The notes under the pieces are model-generated. The model was given only the letters and a program-made list of their open reading frames with translations, was not told where the DNA came from and did no database searches. Positions 12,437 through 24,500 of a DNA stretch of 64,000 nucleotides are shown piece after piece (position 1 is the stretch's first letter; each line of letters begins with the position of its first letter). The position numbers and the translations under genes were made by a program. The stretch comes from Bactrocera neohumeralis (Eukaryota > Arthropoda > Insecta > Diptera > Tephritidae): contig NC_065923.1 in NCBI RefSeq assembly GCF_024586455.1, positions 67,057,076-67,121,075 on the forward strand, in the 5' to 3' direction.

Positions 12437-13880
12437 GTACATATATATATTTATGTATTCGTTTTTTAATTCCACCAAAATTTTGAAAATTCGCCTTTTT
12501 GGCTTTGCAAAAATATTTTTAAAGATCAAAATTTTGTTCCAAAAAATTAACCTTTTTTCCCACATTTTTTCAAAGAATTTTGTCTAAAATTATTTAAAAA
12601 AAAATATAAAAAATTTCTATAAACTTAAAGATATTTCCAAAATGAAATTTTTTTCTAATCTTTTCCAGAAATTTTAAAGTTGAGAAATTCTGATTATATC
12701 ACAAACATGTAAAAATTTTGTAAATATTGTATCTTTCAAACACAATTTTTTGCTTTCAAAACTTTCCTCCAAAATTTCGAAAATTTTAAAAGTAGCTGTC
12801 GAAAATATTTTTAAGGAGTATATAAAGACCCCAAAAATTTAAAAAAAAATGTTTTTAAAAACTGTAAACAAATTTAAAAAAATTTAAAACTATTTTTTTA
12901 TAAAAGTAGAGCGTCAAGAAATTTTCCAAATATTGCATGTATTTCCACTAATGTTTACTTCTTACCTACCAAAAACAAAAATTTGTGCTAAAAAATATAA
13001 ATTTTGTTTAATTCATTTAACATTTGAGACGCCTATATGTATAAATAAGCATTCGTATGAGCACAATAAATTTAGCTTGACTAAATTAGGCGGAAAACTC
13101 ACGCAAATGCTGCACAAATTCACTTCCACCAGCACACACACACTCAAACATCTCAACTTGCACAAGCATTAACGTTGAAATTTTCCTTGAGCTAGCTACA
13201 GTCACAATCGTGTAGCCTGTCTCCAAATGTGTCACTACAATAAGTACAACAATAAAGCCAGCCGATATGAGCACATTGCTTGCCATATCATCTGCAACAA
13301 GCTTTTGGTAAATTCACCTACAGCAATTGTCAAAAACAATAACAATTATTTCGGTACATGCTAAGTATCACCGTAACATGCTTACATACATATATAAGTG
13401 TGTGTAAGTTCGTGCTTGACCTGAACAGCTGTTGCTGATTATATGCACGCTGGAATGACCGGTACACACACGCATACATACAGTATGTTTATTTCATGCG
13501 TATGCATACATTTGCTTAAGCATTTATTTATTTATGTATGTTTGTATGCTTTTGTGCACTGGAGTATATGCTTAAGCAAATTGGCATGTGAGTGCTAGTA
13601 AATTTCTTCACACATAAGCTGAGCATGTGGCAGGTTTGCGAATATGCAGCTTGTTGCACGCCTCTGCATACATACGTCCATATGCATATGTCCATAAATA
13701 ACTCATACCAATTTTGTGCAGCATGCCAAATGGTAGGCAGGTCAAGCGTTTGTGTTTCCATTTAAATGCAGCGTCTCATAGGAGTTCTCTCAGTAATATT
13801 AGCCTGAGCAAGCTTATTTTCGCATGTTTTCATCTGCTCCTTTGAAGCTTTTTTCATGCCTTTTTTTGGTGTTTTTCTGG
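12437..13880. other. AT-rich non-coding stretch
   Basis: The block 12,450-13,020 is extremely A/T-rich with repeated AAAATTT words. The block 13,020-13,780 holds CACACA and TACATA microsatellite-like sequence and short chance frames. No gene was recognised. Confidence 0.5.
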
Positions 13881-13899
13881 TGTCCTTAGTATAATTTTA

Positions 13900-14208
13900 G
13901 GGACCTTGTTTTCGGGATTCAAAAAAATCAGTCCCGAAATTTCGGGACTCTATAACTATATACGGTATATATAGATCTTAATTCTTGCTTTAATAGAATA
14001 TATCAATAATTAAAAAAACCTTCGTTTTTGTATATCATGGTTTGAAACAACTGCCCCGAAATTGCCGATTTTGTAAAAACACATCTATTACTTATACATG
14101 CATAAAATATGTTAGTAATTAAAAGGTTTTGTTTTTTTGAAAATTTTGAGACACCCAAGTTTGGGGACACAATACTTATACATCTGTAACATATGCTTGA
14201 ATAAAATA
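13900..14208. repeat. left half of a CGGGATT-rich repeat region, split by a mariner insertion
   Basis: The motif TTTTCGGGATTC is followed by the 16-bp perfect palindrome TCCCGAAATTTCGGGA (around 13,932-13,947). Related words (TTGGGATTCG, TCTCGAAATTTCGAGATTC, TTTCGGGATT) occur on the other side of the mariner element at 14,848-15,000. This suggests one older repeat interrupted by the younger insertion. The family is not recognised. Confidence 0.5.
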
Positions 14209-14753
14209 ATGGGTTGTCAAAAAAGTTTTGCGGTATTTTTATTGAATTTTTTTTTTTTATTGAAATTGAAATGAATTTTTGATGACTCATGCCCAGTTCT
14301 TGCCTGATGCTACGGCTGCTACTATGCCGGTCTCTTTCGACCAATTCAGCGATTTTATCGCAATTTTCGACGACAGGCCTTCCGGAGCGTGGCGCATCTT
14401 CGACCACTTCTACACCAGAACGAAAACGTTGAAACCATCGTTGTGCGGTGGAAATGGAAACTGTATCGGGTCCATAAACTGCACAAATTTTATTGGCGGC
14501 TTGAGATGCATTTTTGCCTTTATCGTAGTAGTACTGTAAAATATGCCGTATTTTCTCTTTATTTTGCTCCATGTTTGCGACGCTATAACTCACGAACGAC
14601 TTATGTAAAAGAAACGATCAATCAAACACGTGTTAGCGCGTGAAATGAGCTTTCTAAAAAGGTATAGCATGACCCGATGCGACGAATGAAACTAGAACTA
14701 CGCGCTTTCAGCGCCAACTAGCGCAAATACCGCAAGACTTTTTTGACAACCAA
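14209..14753 (-). mobile_element. internally deleted mariner element, copy 1 (545 bp)
   Basis: The element has terminal inverted repeats of about 27 bp (GGTTGTCAAAAAAGTYTTGC plus GGTATTT) and is flanked by TA on both sides (14,207-14,208 and 14,754-14,755), as expected for mariner target duplication. Between them lie the 5' UTR and N-terminal transposase codons, then an abrupt jump to the 3' terminal region at ATGAGTCATCAAAAATTC. The same junction appears in the copies at 30,254-30,783 and about 62,130-62,476, so this deletion derivative itself was amplified, like a mariner MITE. It sits inside the CGGGATT-rich repeat. Confidence 0.9.
14279..14572 (-). pseudogene. mariner transposase N-terminal fragment (copy 1)
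   Basis: Starting at MEQNKEKIRHILQYYYDKGK, the frame covers the paired helix-turn-helix DNA-binding region (ASQAANKICAVYG...SISTAQRWFQRFRSG), then the linker DAPRSGRPVVEN and KIAELVERDRHSSSRSI, ending at QELGMSHQ. It is about 98 codons; the whole catalytic domain with its three Asp is missing. The ATG at 14,572 matches the family start, although the frame is open seven codons further upstream. Reading continues through the right-hand terminal repeat into host DNA to 14,003, which is meaningless extension. If translated it could only bind DNA, not cut it. Confidence 0.9.
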
Positions 14754-14757
14754 TATA

Positions 14758-15010
14758 TTCATAATGAAACTTTCCGATGTCGGCCCCAACAAATGTTCGG
14801 TATTCTATATATAATATATATGTACCTTGGAAAAACGTTCCGTTTTTGGGATTCGAAACAAAGCAGTCTCGAAATTTCGAGATTCTATAAAAAGCACTTT
14901 TCATTTTCGGGATTGGAAAAACAGTCCTGAAATTATTTAACTATGCACTTTGTCGCATTCGGGATTTTAGGAGAAAACATTTCCAATTTTTCGGGATTAG
15001 AAAATGGAAT
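14758..15010. repeat. right half of the CGGGATT-rich repeat region
   Basis: It contains TTTTTGGGATTCGAAACAA, TCTCGAAATTTCGAGATTC and three further TTCGGGATT words before ordinary AT-rich DNA resumes. The likeness to 13,900-13,960 across the mariner insertion is the only evidence for one interrupted repeat. Confidence 0.45.
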
Positions 15011-18000
15011 ATATTTAATATATTAGAATTTTGTTTTGGAATGGTTTTAGCTCAAATATAAATGATATAAGAAGAGTAACAATTGAGTAGAAACTTGATC
15101 TCTCGTTGAACAAACACATACCTCGAAGTGTTGGCTCGGAACAAAAAGATACATTTCTTACTATTGCACTTATATTTTCTTCATTTTTTAATTTGGGAGT
15201 TTGGAAACCTTTTTTTTACAGACTTACAAAGAGCTCCCTCTTCTCTCACTTCAATAGCCCAACCTCTCATTAGCTACCATTTCTACCAGTGAAGTTTCAA
15301 AGCAGTTGTTTGCTTGCTGGTGGCCACAACATAAGTCAAAGTATCAGCATATTAGGAATGTGCAACAACAAAGATAATATCAAGAACTATGCTAATGTTG
15401 GCAAGATGCAAGCAGCCGTTTGCAACCATAAACAACTTCTAGTAAATTCTGTATATTAACTGCATATAAAAAAACAGCAGAAGAGTTTTTGCCAACCAGA
15501 ATATTCTTCTCTTAACTCCCAAGAGTTCATCGCCTTACAAAACCCAAGCATATTGCGTCCAAAAACGTGTTTAAAGCTCCAGCAATAATTACAAAACGAT
15601 AATGGGAACTAAGCACAAGCTCTCCGAGTGTAATGTCTGTTAACACACAATCACAACGGTAACAACTACATGCAAAGAGCTTTACTAGCAGTTAGCCACT
15701 CTCATAAATAACAAAGTGCGCAAACCAATTGCCAGGCATCATCCTTGTCATGGTGCCGAAAAGTCGCTTGTCCTGCATTTAATCTTGTTTACCCGACGCT
15801 TGACTCGACAAGTGGGTCGTAAATCACGACCTGTCGCACTTATGAATCTGTAGCAAATGCATGTGTACGAGTTAAGATACTTACATAGGGACAGGTGTAT
15901 GTGAAGACAAGCAGAAGTGCCCAGAAAAATTTAACAGAAGTGAGTTTAGAAGCGAACGGTTGTAGACGGTCGCACGTGCTGTACTTTGAGGAGCATAAAA
16001 TGGCCTATCATGTTATGTGTTTGAATGACCCTCAGATGTGAGATCTACTCATCCAAGCCGATGGTAAAGGGCTTGAAAATGTGAAATTCTTCTGTCTTCT
16101 GGAGAACCAACGAGAGACATCATCAAACATTCAAAATAGGCCAATCAAGCTTTTGGTGGCTTCGTAACAAAATAAAAATTATCAACTCCAGTTTTAAGTT
16201 CTCACTTCCATATTGCTGCGATACATGAATTACCGTAGCCTCTGACCTCCAAAAGCTACTGGTTTTTACAAACCGATGCCTTAATAATATTTACGCAATT
16301 TTTTGGCCGTCACCGTCCCTATGACCTATGTTCGTGCACAAACCAAACACTCCTGTGAGTCAAAGTTCTTAGAAAGAAACGGGGCTGCCTCGAAAATGTT
16401 CTTAAACTTCAGGCTTCAGCTGGTTAGGTCTATTTATTATCTTAGGTCATTCACACGAGCCACAGAATCCGTAATAATCTTAAAGCTCCGGGTATTCGTT
16501 TCCGCTTCCTCATAGTGATCATTTCTCCTGTATATACGTATATATTTATTATTAGAATAAGGGGTCTTAATCCGCTAGTCTGTCGAAACCTTCGAGCTTG
16601 GGAGAAAAGCTTTGCTGGATTTGGCTTTGAATTCTGAGTGAAGCAGCAACTCTCTCGTGACTGAAAAAATTTACGCTTTTTTACTATTGTTGAAATTTTG
16701 GTATTCTAGATTCTAGATTTTCCATGAAATCGCTTCCGGCGGCAAAGTGATTCAGAGCGAGCGGAATATATTTTTGGATATTTTAATGAATTTGTATTAA
16801 TAAAGCTGTAGTGCAATGACAGGCAATCGAAAAATCTCTTCAATTACAGGCTCCACAATGGCGTTGTACTGAAGAAAGCAGGAGAGAAGAGAATTAACGA
16901 GCGGTGCACAGACCAACCCAGTCCTCAGGCATTGCAATCAGGTCAACATGCAATCAGTACAACCAGGACCGGCAAACAAGCTATCAGTTAGGCAAACTGT
17001 TATTGAAGGTTTGAGAAACTGTGAGAGGTACGGAGATCGGTGATGTTGGGGGCGTCAGTGAAATTAGCGGCGAAATTATTTTAATAAAATATTCAGTGGG
17101 CGTGTAAACGTGATCATAAGCTTGCTGTAAGCCTTGGCGCTAATGACAGGAGAGACTGCAGCTGTTTTGCAAGCACCATGGTTGCTTTTGTTGTAATTTG
17201 AGCGCGATATAAGTTCACCATCTGACGGCGTAGTTACCAATTCTTCACTAAAACAGAGGAGCGGATACTCTGATGTATCTGGTGGCAACAAATATAACAC
17301 CAACAATAACAAGGAATTGTTTTCATATCACATTATTAGAAAATTAATCACTGAAACTATAAAATACATACACAATACATTTCGATGTCAGCTAACTATA
17401 TTTCACATAATTTTTTATGATATCCTAGATATCGGTTGCTATAGAAGGGATAAGAAATGCCACTCAGGAATGTGGTTTAAAAAATTAACAGGCGGAGCCA
17501 ACTTCGCTCACAAAATAAAATAGAAAAACTACAACCCAGAAGTTGGTTCAGAAACATTGAAACATGAAATTTAGCAGGCATTATTATCCATGAAAATTGT
17601 CCAAACCATTCAAAATTAAAATTAAAAAATATATATATTGCATTTATGAAGGGAATTACAGCTTCATTGCAGCTGAAGTTAATGTTTCTTGCTACTTTTT
17701 GCTATTTTTTATCAAATAGTTCGCACATTTCGTCTTTTCGGTTGAAAGCAAGGTTCTGCAAATTTTAACGTTGAAAACTGAGGGAAACATAACAGAGGCG
17801 CCACCAAGGATATAAAGCGAACAAAGCGCTCACCCGCTGGAAAGAGAGAAAAAGAAGAGAGCAAGGCAGTGGAAGAAGTCAACGAACAGCGAAAAAGTCA
17901 TTTAACTCAAGAAAAACTTGGCGACGTGGGCCTTCAGCAATACGCGACAGTCATTTTGCAACTGCGCCCCACCCAACGCGCCAACTGCTTGCGAAGGCGT

Positions 18001-20616
18001 CCAGGCATTTTAATGTGACCATTAAACAATGGCTAAGCGACAGCACGTGTGGACGGGACGTGCGCACTGGCGACACTATCATCAGCAGGTTCGAACTACA
18101 TACAAACATACACTTGAACCGCTTGCAACACGCTGGTTAACTCAGTATCAAGACGCTTGCAACAAGACCGTAACAAATAGAGAAGAAGACAGCAGGGTGT
18201 GGATGCAATTGAGCCATGAGCAATGTTAAGGTTCGGCGTGATGTCGTGCATACCAAAGCAAGCGGGATGTTGAACGCTAACCGCGCCGCGCGTTAAGAAA
18301 CTTTTCAATTGTGCCATATGATCGCGAAGTTGTTGGCCTAATGCATTCAGTTTTTGAATAAGTATATACATACCGTTATGACTGTATCTATATAGTATAT
18401 GGTATATCTGCAAATAACGGTACCCAAGCGTATAAATGCACATATAACTGTATCTATGACTGCACTTTTCTTCGTGACGTCGCCGCCATTGCGCGTAATT
18501 TGGACTGTTGAAAGCGTTGTACGATAAGAAATTCAGTTAGACTGTGAGAGGATAGCAGCTTCGATATAACAGCAGAAGTTAGCGTAGGGGATAAGTGGTG
18601 GATACTGAGGCATCCGCAGAAACTTTGATGCAGTCGCGGGCGTTGTGTTTTTCTATTGTAGTGAGCTTGCTGTGTATGATGGGTGTTGCGAAAATATTTC
18701 GGAGGAGAAGCTATTTAATGTTTGTTGTTGTATAAGTTGTTTGATGGTGTTGCTGGAGGTTTGAACTCATTCTGTGTTGTCATCGCTGTTGCTGTTTTCT
18801 CTTTGTGCTATGCTGGTAGTGGTGTTTTATGGCGGTTTCAAGTTCGCTTCGTTTTTTATTAGCTAAAGCTTTTGTTTTTTTTGCAAGTTTATCTACTTCG
18901 CAACTATTGTCATTTTGTTGTTGTACATTTTGCTATCTTCTTTGCTAGTTTTGAAATCCTTTTCTTCTTCGTGGCTTTCGTTGAGGAAATTATTTTGATT
19001 GAAAAAAAAAACGACTAATGAACACGTCTTCCGATGTTTCGATGTTGAATTTTTATGGTTTGCTTGATCTGGAAATATATGGCATTACAGCAAATAGTTA
19101 ACTAATATTAATTTTACGCAAAATTTTCGAATAAAAATATTAAATTTTTCATCCACCGATGGAATATTATACGAAAGGACTAACCGATTAGTTAAGTTAC
19201 CTAGGAATATATGGAACTAAGCTCGCATAAATACATAAATTTCATCCGCTGATGGAACATTAACCGTAATTACTAACCGAATAGTTAGTTTCTCAGTTTG
19301 AGATTGTTTAAGGCCTAAATCGAATCGGTTCTAGTTCGAACCCGAACATAAATTTGTATTTGTTTTGTTTTGCGATACTCTAATTCCACTTCGTCTGCCA
19401 CTTCTTAGACACCTTCTGAAACTGAACTTTGGTTCATTGCAATGTACTCGATCGATTTAGTAATATTCAATTCCCAACTAGTGCCTATGTTTATTATATT
19501 AATTAGGTATTGTTTATATAAGTGGCTTATATTTAGTCTTTTTAATGCACTTTTGTTATATGCGTGGGCTTACTGCTACCTGATCTCCACTTTCTATAAT
19601 TTTTTGACAATCCGAAGCGTATATCTTTACCTGTCAAAATATGGCTGCTGTTAGTATAAAGCTATTGTTTATACTAATATACTATCATATCAGATTAAGT
19701 AACATTGGTTCAGAACGGATCAAGCCGATATTACCAGATATTTCTTAGTTTCAGCTTATAGTTGTAATCTACAGATCATGTTGTACAACAAGTCAGTTTG
19801 CATAGTCGTTATGGCATACACTTTATAAATGGTTGTTGTACTCTATCAATACCAAGGTTGATTGATTTGAAGTACGATGTGAACATGTCAAAGACTCCAA
19901 ACATTACTGATTGCAATTTTTAGCCTTGATTAATTGCAACCACGGTTTGGGGACTTTTAATGAAAATTCTGTTGACTGTTGTGAAAATTTTAACTAGAAT
20001 AAATATTTTGCGAAGCTTACAATATGGTAAATTCGATAGTCTTTGTTGGTATCTGAAAAGCGAAAATGTGGTTCTTGAATAAAACTAAGACCAGTATCAG
20101 GATCTGGAAAAAGTTACTTAATTTTCATGGGGATAAAAAGGAATAAATAGTTTAAGCTAAAATTTCCATTAAAAATATTTACGTTCTCTAAACTAGTTAC
20201 AATGTCTTGTAGGTTTGTAATTATTATGAAGCTGATTAAGAAAGTTGTCCACCCTTTTCGTACATAATAATTCTAGAATTTTTCTATTAACAGATCTATC
20301 TCCAGTTATTATTGTTATAATAACGGCTTAATAGATTCCTGAAGTAATTTCGTGGAGTGGTGTCTAGTTGACAGACCTTGATTTGATAAAATCCGGTTAC
20401 GCTCCAGAATACTGAACATGACTGTCATGGAAACGGTCGTTTATCTTTACCGATTTAGTTTGGCATTCAAGTGTTATCTGATTATATTGACCACTACAAT
20501 TTTTAAATTTTTGGGTCTTGATAACTACATCTGATGCTAGCAAATGCCCAGAAAATTGATATTCTACCATCGAACAGCTTTTTTCAGACTTTTGCTTTAT
20601 AAAAATATGTGGTTAA
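15011..20616. other. long non-coding stretch
   Basis: No exon could be supported. A less AT-rich island at about 17,790-18,090 holds a short ATG frame (MAKRQHVWTGRAHWRHYH from 18,029), but it has no recognised domain and no convincing donor. A second island, 18,470-18,640, is unannotated. A pair of diverged direct repeats lies at 19,140-19,290. The region is probably intron or intergenic. Confidence 0.45.
19140..19292 (+). repeat. diverged direct repeat, two units
   Basis: The unit TTTTTCATCCACCGATGGAA...GACTAACCGATTAGTTAA (from about 19,145) recurs as ATTTCATCCGCTGATGGAAC...TTACTAACCGAATAGTTA (from about 19,237). The spacing is about 90 bp with roughly 80 % identity by eye. Confidence 0.5.
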
Positions 20617-20733
20617 TATCGGGTGATTTTTTAGCTATCAGAGCTTGATACTTTTTTAAAAAAAAAAAACACATAAAATTTGCAAAATCTCATCGGTTCT
20701 TTATTTGAAACGTTAGATTGGTTCATGACTGAT

Positions 20734-20999
20734 TTACTTTTTGAAGATAATTTCATTTAAATATTGACCGCGGCTGCGTCTTAGGTGGTCCATTCGGAAA
20801 GTCCAATTTTGGGCAACTTTTTCGAGCATTTCGGCCGGAATAGCCCGAATTTCTTCGAAATGTTGTCTTCCAAAGCTGGAATACTTTATTTTATATAACT
20901 TGAAATCAAAAAAATAGTCTAAAGTTGTTCGCATGATCTTTGCCAACTTACGGGTCTCATTTCTTGAGATGAATTGTTCTCCGAAGTTCACTGAAAATT
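20734..20999 (-). pseudogene. mariner/Tc1-like transposase, C-terminal part
   Basis: The sequence reads FGEQFISRNETRKL..., then a variable stretch, then EEIRAIPAEMLEKVAQNWTF and RMDHLRRSRGQYLNEIIFKK and a stop. This is the conserved C-terminus of the same transposase whose N-terminus lies at 21,000-21,397. In relatives, FISRSGPVNWPPRSCDLTPL-type sequence containing the last catalytic Asp follows FISR. Here FISRNETRKLAKIM replaces it, so a second internal deletion has removed that site as well. Confidence 0.85.
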
Positions 21000-21397
21000 C
21001 GACGTTGTGGCAGATCGTTCGGCTTCAGTTCTTGCACGAATTTTATACGGTTTTACACAAGATCTTTGCGTAAAATCTTCCATGTGCATGGGTCGAATAA
21101 CACAAACCCAATTGCTGCGAACGGCGACGAATCGACATTTCACGGTCTTCAGCCACACTCTCAGAAACAGACGCAATATTCTCTTCTGTACGCACTGTAC
21201 GCATTCGTGTGGTTGGTTTAATGTAAAGTAAACTGAGTGCGAAACTTGGTCACAATCGCATTAATTGTTTGCTCACTTGGTCGTTTATGTAGACCATAAA
21301 TCGGACGTAAAGCGCGAAACACATTTCGAACCGAACACTGATTTTGGTAATAAAATTCAATGATTTGCAAGCGTTGCTCGTTAGTAAGTCTATTCAT
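21000..21397 (-). pseudogene. mariner/Tc1-like transposase, N-terminal part, broken
   Basis: The frame starts at the ATG at 21,397 with MNRLTNEQRLQIIEFYYQNQ, then SVRNVFRALRPIYGLHKRPS, the first helix-turn-helix, then FRTQFTLH and an in-frame stop. Beyond it TEENIASVSESVAEDREMS and IRRRSQQLGLCYST continue the second DNA-binding motif. A further frameshift lies near the HAHGRFYAKIFV segment, and KFVQELKPNDLPQRRIF follows in another frame. This order matches a widespread insect transposase type. At least one stop and one shift make it non-functional. Confidence 0.85.
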
Positions 21398-21512
21398 GAT
21401 GAAATGTCAAAGCATACTGAGCATCTTTCTCTTTGACACCATGTCTGAAATCCCACGTGATCTGTCAAATACTAATGCATGAAAATCCTAACCTCAAAAA
21501 AATCACCCGATA

Positions 21513-24500
21513 TAAGAATTGTTTAATTTTTGAGAAATAGTAGAGTGTGGGGTGTATTAGGGATCATTCTAGGTAGTACAGTTCTTCGAAAAAGTTTATG
21601 ACTTTTCTTGCATAGAAAAACAATAAATTTTACTAGTTGCATACTGGAATATACCGTCTCAATGCTGTCATTTTTAATTTACATAAAAAGGAGTACACCT
21701 CCTTTATAAACTTTTTAATAAACTTGCGCTATTCAAATTAAATTTTCCACCGTCAATGACCCAAGCAAGTGTCTTTAATAACAAACATGTGCGCCACGTC
21801 GTATGAGCAACATGTATCCAGCACTTCTATGCATTTATTCACATATAAAACTAGTTTCTTCACTGCATACATACACACAAACGTATAGAACACTATTGCG
21901 GCACTAACTTTGATAAATGGAAAACTTTTCAAAGAGCCATTGGTGTGCGATGACCCGCCAACACTAAAACTGAATCAAATATGGACGCAGCGGTGTGAAT
22001 TTCTAAAAAGGAATGAAATTGCTTGGCATAAGAAAAATTGTTTCCGACGCAGTGAGGCGTGTGCCGCAAATGGAAAATGATTGTAATTTTTTTGGTTTTA
22101 GTTTCGTCATTACCAACAACAAACTGATTTGAATTATTATTTAACGGGGTTGAGTAAGGTGTTGAAGGTAGGATAGTTTATAGTGGAAGTATGAACACCA
22201 TGAGGCCAGCATAGACCGGTGAGATCGCTTTCTATATGCGATAGTGTTAGCAATTCGCTACTTTACCCTTTTCAGAAGACTCTTCTCAATAACCACCCGC
22301 TCAGTTACACATATGCTTATGTATAGTATGTTGCAACAATTTGTGTGTTCTACGACTCCGACGCTTGCTAAAACAAAGTTTTTATAGCAATTTTATAGCC
22401 AACGAAATCGCCGTGCATACGTCTCATATTGCCACAATACACTTATACACGTTTACGTTGTGCCACATGCAACTATGTATTTACCCTATTACACACACTC
22501 TCTCTCTTTCTTTGCTTTATATTTCTTCTAAACATGTGAATATGATATTTTGGTGCACTTTTGAGTTACTCCGTTTGAAAACTTTTGATAGCGTAAACGT
22601 TTTGCGGTTTGTGGCACTTGTGGCATGCAACATGTAAGTGAAACAGTGGTGCAGCAAGTGAGCAAGTGATATTGCTACAAGTGATTGTTATGTAATGCTC
22701 GTATATCAAGTGCAAGTGGTACTGTGTATGGTTTTCTACTGAGAAGTTTTCTAGAATAAAATGTATGATGATATTTTGCCACAAATTTTGAATATTGTGG
22801 ATATCTATGCCACTTAAGAACCATTCAAAAACTCCTCTTTTCTTACCTATGTCTGTTATTGAATTTTGGATATGTATTTTTCCTCTTAGTTTGTGTACCA
22901 CTGATCCTCGACCAAAATATTGGTACTACACTGATGATTAGCCGACCAAAAATCTCGTTCGTACATATTCTCATTTTTTCTTACCCAATGGCTACAGTAC
23001 GAACTCGTACGATTTCTTTCGTACTCTACATCTGTTGTGATCCTGACTATTTTATGTGACACTGAGTATGTTCGGCTTAGTAATCATCGATATTTAGAAG
23101 TCATCGACATTAAAATTCAAATAAAGTCTGTGTTCATTCATCCAGTTATTTTATTTTTTGTAGCGGCAAAATTCGTTTCAAATTTTTTTTAGAAAAATTC
23201 TGCAGAGTTGATCCTCCTTGGCAGGAAAAAATTTAGGTATATTCCGGTTTAGCATATTTTACTGTTATAAAAATGTTTTTGTTTCCAATTGGTAATCAGG
23301 ATCGCTGTTATCTTCCATGATGTGAAGAATCTATAAGTTGTTTCCCTGAACTTTCTCAGATTTCTGCGCAACCTGCGAAAAAATGGCTGCTATATAACGA
23401 TCCAACGTCAGTAACCTATCGGGATCCTTAAAGTTTTTTTTTTTTTTGAGTCCCCCAACCTTCTCTGAAAGTAACTGAGACTCTTTTGCAAGAACTGGCA
23501 AATCTACCTCTCTTTTCAGCGCTATCCATGTCTCTTGACGGCTGGTTTCAGCCGAATCCAACCGACTTAACATCCTTGGCACCACCATAAGGACGACTTC
23601 GTTTACTCAAATAACGATCTACTTAGCCGGGACGCTGTCATTTTATGGGGACAGTTTCAACATTCTCTCGATCAGCGCAAATTAAACGACATCTCAATAT
23701 ACACCTAGAACGTTAAATTAGTTATAATGGGAAGATATGTATCCATCAAATTGCCAAGGTTTTAAGGAGACGGAGCCTTGGCATTAGGTCGCCAATGGTA
23801 GCAGGTCATTTAGTAATATCTAGACCATAAAGATCGGATGCTCCTTATATTCCTACTTAATTTAAACTTTATATTGAGTTTGAGACACTGTTCCATTACT
23901 GCGTGAACCCGCCGTTGATGTGCGTGAACAATTTGTTGCATGTTGCTTATTTGATTGGTCATATAGTTTGGAAAATACTTATCTATACCCGTGAGTACAA
24001 TACACGGATACTCATATGTACTTTAAGCGCACACAGATATACAAACAACCAAGTAATTTGGGGTGTAATGATGTTTGGGTTTGGTTGACTGTTTGCTTGA
24101 GTGGTTGTTTAGCCAAACATTGTAGTTGCAACAACCCATAAAAACTCGAATGTTTGAGGGATACACACATACATACATTTATCAATAACAGAGCGGATTG
24201 TAAACAACATCCACAACATGTTAGTGGTCTGGAGAAGAGTCACTTGATTTGAAGTGCCGTGTGTGTTCATCGAGTCAAGTGCAGGTCAATATTTGTTGTA
24301 CTGTTGATATAGATGAGATTAGATAATATTCATTGTGCAATATTTGTGGGTCAATTTTAGCTGCAAGCCATGCTACTGTTTATTTTGTGCATAATGAGCA
24401 AACATTAACTTTTATTTTATTACGTATATTTTGGGTAGTAGGTATGTATTCAGGTAGTTTATTTGTATTTTGTCATTTATTCCCTCAAGCCACTAATTAC

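Larger units (their letters stand above)
20619..21510 (-). mobile_element. internally deleted mariner/Tc1-like element with TA target duplication (892 bp)
   Basis: The ends are TCGGGTGATTTTTT (left) and AAAAAATCACCCGA (right), perfectly inverted and flanked by TA on both sides (20,617-20,618; 21,511-21,512). Inside, on the minus strand, are the N-terminal and extreme C-terminal parts of one transposase with the catalytic core deleted. This family differs in ends and protein from the mariner at 14.2 kb. The intact ends mean it could have been mobilised in trans. Confidence 0.9.

Noticed and set aside
14003..14208. C-terminal extension of the mariner frame beyond the element
   Set aside because: It reads through the terminal repeat into host DNA and is not part of any protein.
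14279..14643. Plus-strand frames over the mariner copy (and equivalents at 30,312-30,637)
   Set aside because: They are shadows of the minus-strand transposase fragment; the two copies preserve both only because they are near-identical.
18029..18229. 66-codon frame MAKRQHVWTGRAHW... in a less AT-rich island
   Set aside because: Considered as an exon, but no domain, no reliable splice sites and no downstream continuation. Left as unsupported.
23331..23588. 85-codon frame on - with a Lys-rich run
   Set aside because: The run comes from a poly-T tract, and the rest shows no family resemblance.
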